A program made the translations under genes and the position numbers. 32,848 nucleotides of DNA, taken from JAGVLN01 sp964515755. Its GTDB lineage: Bacteria; Pseudomonadota; Alphaproteobacteria; Rickettsiales; JABSSG01. The stretch lies in the NCBI GenBank assembly GCA_964515755.1, contig CAZEVK010000017.1, positions 1-32,848 on the forward strand. Direction: 5' to 3'. The notes under the pieces are model-generated. The model had not been told where the DNA came from. It saw only the letters and a list, made by a program, of their open reading frames with translations, and searched no databases. Each line of letters starts with the position of its first letter. Position 1 is the stretch's first letter. Shown here piece by piece: positions 26,434 to 32,848 of the stretch.

Positions 26434-26851
26434 TAACCTTTTGATATCCGCACTTTAACTTAGTCTTTCTATTGACTACTTCATTAAAAATACACATTAT
26501 GTCTTATTTGTAACAAATATTGTTACTTTTAGAATATGTCCGCATAATTAGGCATTCCTAATAAGTTACAGACATTAACAACGTTTTATTAAAAAGTAAA
26601 AGTATAAAGTTACTAATAGTTAGTTTCGCAGACCATATTGTAAAACCGTCTTTTCAAAGGACGCTACGGATATTATAGTTAAATTTGATAATAACATGCC
26701 GAACAACCTTTAGAAAACAAAAACAATAATGATACAGCAATCTACATAAGCAAAAAAAATATTAGATAAAAAATTAAAGATATAGAATAGCTCAGGAGTT
26801 GTTTTTAACATTATCTTACTATTTTCAAAGTATAAATAAATGTGTATAAAT
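26434..26851. other. AT-rich intergenic stretch
   Basis: No gene, tRNA or convincing repeat was found here. It separates the GrpB-GNAT remnant from the partition region. Confidence 0.5.
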
Positions 26852-26869
26852 TGTTCGCAGTCGCGAACA
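26852..26869. repeat. parS-like palindrome 1
   Basis: TGTTCGC and GCGAACA flank AGTC. The 18-base site has the TGTT...AACA outline of chromosomal and plasmid parS sites and matches a second copy at 27179. It is GC-rich in a very AT-rich setting. Confidence 0.65.
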
Positions 26870-27178
26870 TTATATTTTTATAGAAAAAATGAGATTATTT
26901 GATTTTCGAATATATGCAGCTAATATATGTAATTCATAAAACCGAATTCTTGTATATGTTTATAGCTTCTATTTAAAGTATACATCTTATAATAGCTTAT
27001 ACATACGTATGTACGTATAAAAAGTAAACTATTACTAAATGAAGCCTATTATTACTTTAATTATAAAATAAATCACATATTAAAACTAACATAACAATTT
27101 TTAATGTAGACATCTGAATTTTAGTAAAAATAAATATAAATTTTTATGAGTGAGTAGGGGATAAAAGTTTATGTAAAA
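26870..27178. other. Very AT-rich segment between the two parS-like sites
   Basis: No gene is visible. It contains a perfect 14-base palindrome TACATACGTATGTA (27000-27013) and long A/T runs. Such DNA between centromere sites could serve as part of the partition locus or as an unwinding region of the origin; neither is shown. Confidence 0.4.
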
Positions 27179-27196
27179 TGTTCGCGACCGCGAACA
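27179..27196. repeat. parS-like palindrome 2
   Basis: TGTTCGCG and CGCGAACA flank AC, an 18-base near-perfect palindrome one base beyond the parB stop codon. It shares TGTTCGC and GCGAACA with the copy 327 bases away. Confidence 0.7.
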
Positions 27197-27197
27197 T

Positions 27198-28001
27198 TTA
27201 TTGTAATATACTCAATAATTCTTGTTTTAATGTTTTCTTATCTTCTTCTGATAGTTTGCTTAAGGCATTTGTATCGATACAAATTTGACCATTACTCAAA
27301 ACAACTTTCAACAAGACTTTTCTTTTTATTCTCCTGAAAGCTACTTTAGCAGCGGAGTTAGCGTTTTTTAACAAATCAAGCATTTGTGATGAATCAGATT
27401 CTTCTAGGACTTCTCTAAACAAATCTCTATTAGTAATATTTTCTTTTAAAATATGATCTTTTACATTCTGTGGTAAAGTTAACAATTTCATCGTTTCTGA
27501 AACAGATGATCTAGATAAACCTAACTTTTTAGCAATATCATTTTGATTTGCACAAATCTCTTCATCTAATAATTGCTGATAGGCTTGAGCCAATTCAAGT
27601 GGGTGTAAATCCTTACGCTGTACGTTTTCTATTAAGGCTATCTCTACTGCTGCTTTTTTATCATGTATAATAATACAGGGAACAGTTTTTAGGCCAGCAA
27701 TAATAGCAGCTTTTAGTCTTCTTTCTCCACTTACTATTTCATATGTTCCACCATTTTCTTCTATAGGTATGACTGTTAAAGGTTGCCTAACTCCGTGAGT
27801 TTTTATTGTCTCAGCCATTTGTTGCAAAGCTTCTTCGTCAAAATTTCGCCTAGCTTGTTTATGGAACGGTATTAATTTACTAACATTTATATTATAGTAT
27901 TCGCCTCTATATTTATCAGTAAAAATACTAGGACGTGACTTTTCTTCGCTTTTTACTTCAATATTAGAAGGGGGACGTACTTTAGCGTTTTCAATTCTCA
28001 T
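27198..28001 (-). CDS. parB: ParB partition protein
   Basis: A 267-residue ParB/Spo0J-type protein. The CTPase/ParB-box region has GERR at residues 92-95 and ENVQRKDLHPLE at 125-136, followed by a helix-turn-helix (NQNDIAKKLGLSRSSVSETM, about 153-172). The C-terminal part is a short basic region and a dimerisation-type tail. It loads at parS sites and spreads to drive ParA-dependent segregation; two matching palindromes lie directly beyond its 3' end. The start is 6 bases after the parA stop, giving a parAB operon. Confidence 0.95.
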   Translation of the reverse strand: MRIENAKVRPPSNIEVKSEEKSRPSIFTDKYRGEYYNINVSKLIPFHKQARRNFDEEALQQMAETIKTHGVRQPLTVIPIEENGGTYEIVSGERRLKAAIIAGLKTVPCIIIHDKKAAVEIALIENVQRKDLHPLELAQAYQQLLDEEICANQNDIAKKLGLSRSSVSETMKLLTLPQNVKDHILKENITNRDLFREVLEESDSSQMLDLLKNANSAAKVAFRRIKRKVLLKVVLSNGQICIDTNALSKLSEEDKKTLKQELLSILQ

Positions 28002-28007
28002 TTAAAC

Positions 28008-28994
28008 CTACTTTATATTTTGCTCTAATTTGGTTGTCGATTTTTGTAATATTTCATTAGCAAGATCTTTTATATCCTCTAACGCCATTGATTTTATTGA
28101 ACAAAATTCATGAATTGGCATTTTCCTTCGAGCTGATATATTTATATCTTCACATTTTCTTACAAGAGAATCCATTACCGCTTCCTTATAATCATGACGT
28201 AAAGAACCAAGTGCTTCCTGGGAAGTCACCGTTTTTGATTCATATTTATTTGGTATAATACAAAATTCTACATCTTGCTCCATCTCATCAGAAAAATTTT
28301 CAATTTCTTGAACAAGCATAGATAAACCTTTTAAGCTATAAGGCTGCGTTTCACAAACTATATTTAGTCTATCTGCTGCGTAAGTAGCGCTATGGTTTAA
28401 ATTACTAATGGTTGGATTGGTATCTAATAATATATAATCATAAACTTTAGTCAAAGGCTCTAAAGTTTTATCTAATAATCTTTCTCTATTTGACCTTTGT
28501 GCAAGTGGAATTTCAACCTTTGTCATGGATAAATTAGATGGAATAGCATCTAATCCAGGATAAACTTCTTGAATTGTGTTTTGAATAGGTACTGAATTAA
28601 TTAACACATCGAATAAGGTTAAATCCTCGGAATATTCATTAAAGCCTAAGGAAGAAGATAGATGTGATTGAGGATCACAATCAATTGCTAAAACCTTAAA
28701 ACCCAGTAATGAAAGATGTACAGCTATTTGATGACAAAGACTTGTTTTACCGGTTCCGCCTTTAAAATTAAAAAAAACCTGAACTTTTTTGCTTACCTCT
28801 AATTGATCTGCAACAAAATGTCTTATTACTTTTCTAGCTTCCTCATAAGAATATTTCTTTCGACTATTCCCAAATTCTGCTATATACGGTATCTTTTTTT
28901 CATTCATATACCTCGAAATAGTGGAGGTAGTCTGACCAGAAAGAAAGCATATCAATCTTTGATTAAAAGTGATTTTATCTAAATCTTTTCTCAT
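28008..28994 (-). CDS. parA: ParA partition ATPase with N-terminal DNA-binding domain
   Basis: A 328-residue type Ia ParA. Residues 1-65 form a helix-turn-helix domain (SGQTTSTISRYMNEKKIPYI, then YSYEEARKVIRHF) that usually lets ParA repress its own promoter. The deviant Walker A motif KGGTGKTS is at 78-85, with the A' motif IDCDPQ at 104-109 and LLDTNPT further on. It moves plasmid copies with ParB over the nucleoid. It is divergent from the Rep gene, with a 341-base structured region between, so partition and replication probably share control. Confidence 0.95.
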   Translation of the reverse strand: MRKDLDKITFNQRLICFLSGQTTSTISRYMNEKKIPYIAEFGNSRKKYSYEEARKVIRHFVADQLEVSKKVQVFFNFKGGTGKTSLCHQIAVHLSLLGFKVLAIDCDPQSHLSSSLGFNEYSEDLTLFDVLINSVPIQNTIQEVYPGLDAIPSNLSMTKVEIPLAQRSNRERLLDKTLEPLTKVYDYILLDTNPTISNLNHSATYAADRLNIVCETQPYSLKGLSMLVQEIENFSDEMEQDVEFCIIPNKYESKTVTSQEALGSLRHDYKEAVMDSLVRKCEDINISARRKMPIHEFCSIKSMALEDIKDLANEILQKSTTKLEQNIK

Positions 28995-29085
28995 AAAATT
29001 CTTTTTTCTTATTAATCTTATTTATTAATGATATACAAAAAAATAGGCAAGTAAAGATTATTTATTTATATGAGTTTATTCAGTC

Positions 29086-29123
29086 TGCAACAATTTTTGT
29101 ATTATATGCGTTTTTTTGTTGCA
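29086..29123. repeat. Inverted repeat in the parA-rep region
   Basis: TGCAACAA (29086-29093) is inverted as TTGTTGCA (29116-29123) around 22 bases. It may be an operator for ParA's N-terminal domain or Rep; not enough to decide. Confidence 0.4.
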
Positions 29124-29209
29124 TAGTAAAAAATAATGTTATACTTCTTAATATAAGAATAAAAGTTTTTTATGATAAAATGGATAATTATGTAAGAATA
29201 TAAAAATAA

Positions 29210-29291
29210 GTGCATTAGACCAGCAACAATCTAATGCACCAGCTACTATAAGTACTGTAAGCAAGTCTAAGTCTACATCACGTAGCTGGTG
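29210..29291 (+). promoter_or_regulatory. Structured leader upstream of rep: two overlapping hairpins
   Basis: GTGCATTAGA (29210-29219) pairs perfectly with TCTAATGCAC (29230-29239) around the loop CCAGCAACAA. CACCAGCTAC (29237-29246) pairs perfectly with GTAGCTGGTG (29282-29291). The two helices share three bases, so they cannot both form fully. CCAGC in the first loop is also complementary to GCTGG of the second 3' arm. This is the geometry of alternative RNA structures controlling plasmid replication genes. Confidence 0.6.
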
Positions 29292-29335
29292 TTGTCAATT
29301 GTTTTGTCTTTTGCACATTTTAAAATAATAATAAA

Positions 29336-30433
29336 ATGACAAAACTACTTATAAATGAACATCCTCTAATTGTACTTCCAACTTTGGCTGTAAAAGTTGG
29401 TCTTAATGAGGCTATTATTCTTCAGCAAGTTCATTACTGGTTAGATTCCAGAACAAATAAAAATATAAAAGATGGCAAGCATTGGGTATATAATACTTAT
29501 GGCCAGTGGCAAGAACAATTTCCTTTTTTATCAGAAGCGACAATAAGACGCTCAATTTCTAATCTAGAAAAAGTGGGTTTATTAATATCTAAAAACTATA
29601 ATTCAAATTCATTCAGTAAAACAAAATGGTATACGATTAATTATGAGAAATTAGCAGAACTTGAAGCTTCAACGGAAGCGAAATCATCGATCTGTTCAGA
29701 AAGAGCTAATCGATCTGCTCAAAATGAGCAGACGATAGGAGCAAGTAGAGCAGACGATGTGATCAAAATGAGCTCTTCTATAAAAGAAACAGAGACTACT
29801 ACTGAAACTACAACAAATATCTCTCTAGAAACAGATGAAAATTTTTTGAGAGAGAGAGAGTTAATGAAGATATGGAACAAAATAGTTGGTGAGGGTAAGA
29901 AAGAAATCAATCCCACTGTTGATAGACTTAAACTACTTTCTAAAAGATTTGAAGATTTCTTTAATAGTAATATCGTAGAATGGACTGATTTTTGCAAAAA
30001 AATTAGCAGTAGTAAATTTTTAATGGGAGAAGTTACATCATTTAAAGCTTCATTTGATTGGGCGTTAGAGCAAAAGTCTATAGTAAAGATATTAGATGGA
30101 GATTATAGGATAGGGGACAGGCTAGTTGTAGAGGAAAGTGGGATAGAATCTATAACAGAGGAAAATTTAATTTTAGAGATTAAAAGAACAGATTGTCCAG
30201 AATTTTGGAAGCAGATCAAAGAAAGTTTATTAATTAGTGAAGGCAGAGATACTTACATTTCATGGTTTAGGAAATTGGAGTTTTTAAGTTATAATGAGGG
30301 CATTCTTGAACTAAAAGCTTCTACAAAGTTTATTGCATCGCAGCTGGATCAGCAGTTTACTAATCCAATTAAAAGAGCATCCTTAAAATTCTTAAGTGGA
30401 TTTAAAAAAGCCACTATAAGCCATTATAAATAA
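29336..30433 (+). CDS. Plasmid replication protein with DnaA-N-like C-terminal domain
   Basis: A 365-residue protein with three parts. Residues 1-110 form a winged-helix domain like phage replication organisers (ILQQVHYWLDSRTNK, FPFLSEATIRRSISNLEKVG). Residues 175-255 resemble phage/plasmid replication proteins (RLKLLSKRFEDFFNS, FLMGEVTSFKASFDWAL). Residues about 287-365 resemble domain I of DnaA (CPEFWKQIKESLLISEGRDT, ILELKASTKFIASQLDQQF). Rickettsia plasmids are known to carry DnaA-like replication proteins of this type. It is preceded by a structured leader and is divergent from parA. The frame is intact, consistent with an essential backbone gene. Confidence 0.85.
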   Translation: MTKLLINEHPLIVLPTLAVKVGLNEAIILQQVHYWLDSRTNKNIKDGKHWVYNTYGQWQEQFPFLSEATIRRSISNLEKVGLLISKNYNSNSFSKTKWYTINYEKLAELEASTEAKSSICSERANRSAQNEQTIGASRADDVIKMSSSIKETETTTETTTNISLETDENFLRERELMKIWNKIVGEGKKEINPTVDRLKLLSKRFEDFFNSNIVEWTDFCKKISSSKFLMGEVTSFKASFDWALEQKSIVKILDGDYRIGDRLVVEESGIESITEENLILEIKRTDCPEFWKQIKESLLISEGRDTYISWFRKLEFLSYNEGILELKASTKFIASQLDQQFTNPIKRASLKFLSGFKKATISHYK

Positions 30434-30447
30434 AGAATAGAGAAGTA

Positions 30448-31186
30448 ATAATAAAAAAGCATATTAACTTATTTGTTAAATTGTTTGAGTGGGACAAACA
30501 TATAAATTTACCTCTTGAAAGTGGTTTTACTTTTGTAGATAACATTCATGCTCTTGAGCATGTATAGAGTAGCCTTTTGAAACAAGAATCTTTAGAAAGC
30601 TTAATAAAAGAAAGCAAAAATCAATTAATAGATCAAAGCTTTAAATTTGCTATTAATCATAATGTTAATGAGGAAGGTTTGGTAGAGCAAAATGATGGAG
30701 TAAAGCGTATACTTATTACAAATCAACCAACTCCCAAACGATCAGACTTACTGGCAACGATTAATCAAACTTCAGAACCAGAGTTTTGGCAGCAAATTAA
30801 AAGAAATTTATTAATGAACAACGACATCAATACCTACATTTCGTGGTTTAGCAAACTATCTTTTGCGAAATTTGAGCATGGTATCCTAGAATTAAAAGTG
30901 CCAAATAGGTTTATCGCTGGTTATATGGAGCAACATTTTGCTGGTAAAATAAAAGCAGCAGCTTTAAACTTCTTAAAAGAATTAAAGAAAATAAACATTG
31001 ATATGAATCCTGATAACTTTGCAGGACATTCACTTAGAAGCAGTTTTATTACTACTGCTGCTAAGCACTCAGTTCCAGACCGAGCTATAATGAAACATTC
31101 CACGTAAATCTATTCAAATGCTACAGGTCTATACTAGGGATAATTCACTGATTGAAGATAATGCAACCTCAACGGTAGGACTTTAA
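30448..31186 (+). pseudogene. Second Rep-like gene fused to an integrase tail, broken
   Basis: An open frame begins KKHINLFVKLFEWDKHINLP, meets TAG at 30565, and goes on in the same frame (SSLLKQESLESLIKESKNQL). Codons 30778-31000 repeat the DnaA-N-like domain of the upstream Rep gene (EPEFWQQIKRNLLMNNDINT, ILELKVPNRFIAGYMEQHF). From about 31010 the frame reads NFAGHSLRSSFITTAAKHSV, the catalytic end of a tyrosine recombinase, which continues after a frameshift near 31100 as KSIQMLQVYTRDNS to TAA at 31184. It is thus a Rep paralogue joined by recombination to an unrelated integrase C-terminus. The 530-base piece starting TTG 30577 could still make a 176-residue chimera. Confidence 0.75.
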
Positions 31187-31243
31187 CCTAAATGTACTAA
31201 CGAAATTTTAGCTACTTGATTTAATTTAATGTTATAAATGTAT

Positions 31244-31311
31244 TTAACATAAAAATTCCACTTGCATTATACTCTACATTAGGTTACAGTAAGTGTAACT
31301 TGATGTAGAGT
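31244..31311 (+). promoter_or_regulatory. abiE promoter and AbiEi-type inverted repeat
   Basis: TTAACA (31244-31249) and TATACT (31268-31273) form a promoter with an 18-base spacer. Immediately downstream lies a long two-part inverted repeat: ACTCTACAT and GTTACA on the left (31271-31288) match TGTAAC and ATGTAGAGT on the right (31294-31311), each pair separated by three bases. AbiEi antitoxins are known to bind inverted repeats in their own promoter and repress cooperatively. Confidence 0.75.
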
Positions 31312-31320
31312 TATAATCAC

Positions 31321-31869
31321 ATGCAACCAATAAAACACTTAAGTAATTGGCTTGGACAACACGCAAGTAGTGAAAATTATTTGTTTACGTTACAAAACTT
31401 ACGAGCGCTTTGTCCTGATTTATCTAATACAGCCTTTAAAACGCTACTCAGCAGAGCTGTGAATGCTAAGTATTTAACGAGAATGTGCCGAGGACTATAT
31501 GTATATAAGAAAGCTATTCCATCAAATGGATTGCTGTTATTTCATGCCGCAGCACTCCTCCGAGCTAATGAATTTAATTATATCAGCCTTGAAACAGTTC
31601 TAAGTGACGTAGGGATTATTTCTCAGATTCCTATAAATTGGATTTCGGTTATGTCATCTGGCCGAAGTAACATAGTCTCTTGCGGTAAGTTTGGCACAAT
31701 AGAATTTATTCATACTAATCAAAAGCCAGCTGATATCATGGAACAGCTTATCTATGATGCAAATTCTAGATTATGGCGTGCAAGCGTAACTCTAGCATTA
31801 AGGGATATGAAAGTGACACATCGAAATTGTGATTTAATAGATTGGGATATTGCAAATGAATTTATTTGA
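31321..31869 (+). CDS. abiEi: AbiEi-family antitoxin and repressor
   Basis: A 182-residue protein with an N-terminal winged helix (TLQNLRALCPDLSNTAFKTL, LLSRAVNAKYLTRMCRGLYV) and the C-terminal antitoxin domain typical of AbiEi (YISLETVLSDVGIISQIP, SSGRSNIVSCGKFGTIEFIH). In type IV AbiE systems this protein neutralises AbiEii and represses the operon through inverted repeats; such a repeat lies at 31271-31311. No clear ribosome binding site precedes ATG 31321. Its end overlaps abiEii by 14 bases. Confidence 0.88.
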   Translation: MQPIKHLSNWLGQHASSENYLFTLQNLRALCPDLSNTAFKTLLSRAVNAKYLTRMCRGLYVYKKAIPSNGLLLFHAAALLRANEFNYISLETVLSDVGIISQIPINWISVMSSGRSNIVSCGKFGTIEFIHTNQKPADIMEQLIYDANSRLWRASVTLALRDMKVTHRNCDLIDWDIANEFI

Positions 31870-32719
31870 TAAGTTAGTTACAGAAGCTTTAAAAAATCGT
31901 CCAAATTTATCTCCTTTAAGAGTTGTTGTTGAAAAAGAATTGCTGCATCATGATATATTAAGAGTGTTAAGCAGTAATAATTTGCTTACAAAGCTTACAT
32001 TTATAGGAGGAACATGTTTGCGCAGCTGTTATGGAGGTATAAGATTAAGTGAAGATCTAGATTTTACTGGTGGAAGTAATTTTACTAAAAATAGTTTGTC
32101 TACAATGGGACAAGCCTTGATTGAAAATCTCAATAACAAGTACGGATTATTTGTAAAAGTAACTGAACCTATTCAAGATAAACAAAATGTTGATACATGG
32201 AAAATAAAAATAGAGACCAAACCAGAGCAAAAACATCTTCCTAGCCAGCGTATTAATATAGATATTTGTGCTATTCCCTCTTATGAAAAACTTCCTATGA
32301 TGCTATTAAATCCATATGGTGTTGATATGGGGACTAGCGGACTAATTATACAAGCTCAAAGTCGTGAAGAAATTTATGCTGATAAATTACTTGCCTTTGC
32401 ATTTAGACCTAATCGGATAAAATACCGTGACTTATGGGATATAGCCTGGCTTCATGGACAGGGATTAAAACCAAAATTAGAATTAATACCTGCTAAAATT
32501 CAAGATAGGAATACTACTATTGAATATTTTTTAAGTCAATTTGATGAGCGAAAAAAGCTATTAAAAGATAACAATAAAATGGAATTAGAGTTTAAACAAG
32601 AAATTCGACGCTTTTTACCAGCGAATGAACTCAATAAAACCTTAGAACAAGGTGATCTATGGGCTTTTATAACAACTTACTTAATAGAAGATTTAAGTAA
32701 GCAGATTCTTAAAATATAA
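31856..32719 (+). CDS. abiEii: AbiEii-family nucleotidyltransferase toxin
   Basis: A 287-residue protein of the AbiEii/DUF1814 family. The nucleotidyltransferase motif is complete: FIGGTCLRSCYGGIRLSEDLDF has GG-T followed by the D-x-D pair. The downstream motifs are EIYADKLLAFAFRPNRIKYRDLWDIAW, here given in parts as ADKLLAFA and KYRDLWDI. Family members are bacteriostatic NTP transferases that modify tRNA or other targets and provide phage abortive infection or plasmid stabilisation. The ATG at 31856 is chosen over a TTG two codons earlier because it fits the coupled overlap with abiEi. Both genes are intact, so a working system is likely. Confidence 0.9.
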   Translation: MNLFDKLVTEALKNRPNLSPLRVVVEKELLHHDILRVLSSNNLLTKLTFIGGTCLRSCYGGIRLSEDLDFTGGSNFTKNSLSTMGQALIENLNNKYGLFVKVTEPIQDKQNVDTWKIKIETKPEQKHLPSQRINIDICAIPSYEKLPMMLLNPYGVDMGTSGLIIQAQSREEIYADKLLAFAFRPNRIKYRDLWDIAWLHGQGLKPKLELIPAKIQDRNTTIEYFLSQFDERKKLLKDNNKMELEFKQEIRRFLPANELNKTLEQGDLWAFITTYLIEDLSKQILKI

Positions 32720-32848
32720 AAAATAAGGGCGTTGCATAACCCCTTAATTTAGATTTTTCATTTTCAAATTAAGTTGTGTCGTGATATTTTTGTTCGCATT
32801 GCCTCATCAAAATTCTAACTATTGCATAGCCGTTGCCTCACATTAAAT
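32720..32848. other. Short flank with no recognised gene
   Basis: After the abiEii stop there are 129 bases without a gene. GGGCGTTGCATAACCCC at about 32726 resembles the terminal sequence of some insertion sequences, but no transposase is inside the window. Confidence 0.35.

Noticed and set aside
29719..29997. 92-codon minus-strand ORF within rep
   Set aside because: Shadow of the linker-coding part of rep; low-complexity and without a start signal.
32724..32848. Possible insertion-sequence end at GGGCGTTGCATAACCCC
   Set aside because: The window ends before any transposase or second end could be seen.
1..32848. CRISPR arrays, tRNA and rRNA genes
   Set aside because: No regularly spaced repeats, cloverleaf patterns or rRNA-like stretches were seen on either strand.

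Overview
The window is AT-rich, full of broken genes and insertion-sequence remnants, and carries a ParA/ParB partition module next to a replication protein with a DnaA-N-like domain. This combination suggests a plasmid (or plasmid-derived island) of an obligate intracellular bacterium, most likely of the Rickettsiales. A Legionellales-like host cannot be excluded from sequence reading alone, because several cargo genes have gammaproteobacterial-looking relatives. The intact backbone genes stand out against heavily decayed cargo.

Layout. Positions 1-3960: a decayed C-terminal fragment of an SbtA-type permease, a divergent LysR regulator and intact SbtA-like permease pair, a frameshifted DUF6671 gene and a dead IS1-type element. 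Positions 3995-13977 (all on the minus strand): a long cluster of SDR, DUF3833 lipoprotein, MFS permease, cyclopropane-fatty-acid-synthase-like methyltransferase, DUF1365, FAD oxidoreductase, glutathione peroxidase, a second SDR, DUF2256, FeS-type photolyase and a renalase-like oxidoreductase. This resembles the photo-oxidative-stress/membrane-lipid-modification clusters of free-living bacteria (compare the SigE-ChrR regulon of Rhodobacter). Here the photolyase, peroxidase, DUF1365, DUF2256 and renalase-like genes are broken, while the Cfa/MFS/DUF3833/SDR/FAD genes are open. Positions 14100-19630: IS3 remnant, truncated secreted-protein ORF, intact AAA/DUF4143 ATPase with a striking hairpin over its ribosome binding site, repeats, an integrase fragment and a four-times frameshifted RecD2-type helicase.

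Positions 19675-24126 hold the most unusual gene: an uninterrupted 1,483-residue protein with a Ulp1/C48-type cysteine protease signature at its N-terminus (H77, D97, Q134, C140), a second near its C-terminus (H1186, N1206, Q1244, C1250), and several HEPN-like R-x4-6-H motifs between them. It is intact in a neighbourhood of ruins and looks like a host-directed effector or a large toxin. Downstream are a HipB-like repressor with a perfect palindrome in its promoter, a truncated HipA, a dead GNAT gene and a dead GrpB-GNAT fusion.

Positions 26850-32719 are the maintenance module: two TGTTCGC/GCGAACA palindromes (probable parS), parB, parA, a structured leader, the Rep gene, a second Rep-like gene fused to an integrase tail and frameshifted, and an intact AbiEi/AbiEii toxin-antitoxin pair with a long inverted repeat in its promoter. 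Partition, replication and AbiE would together keep the replicon, while most metabolic cargo is eroding.
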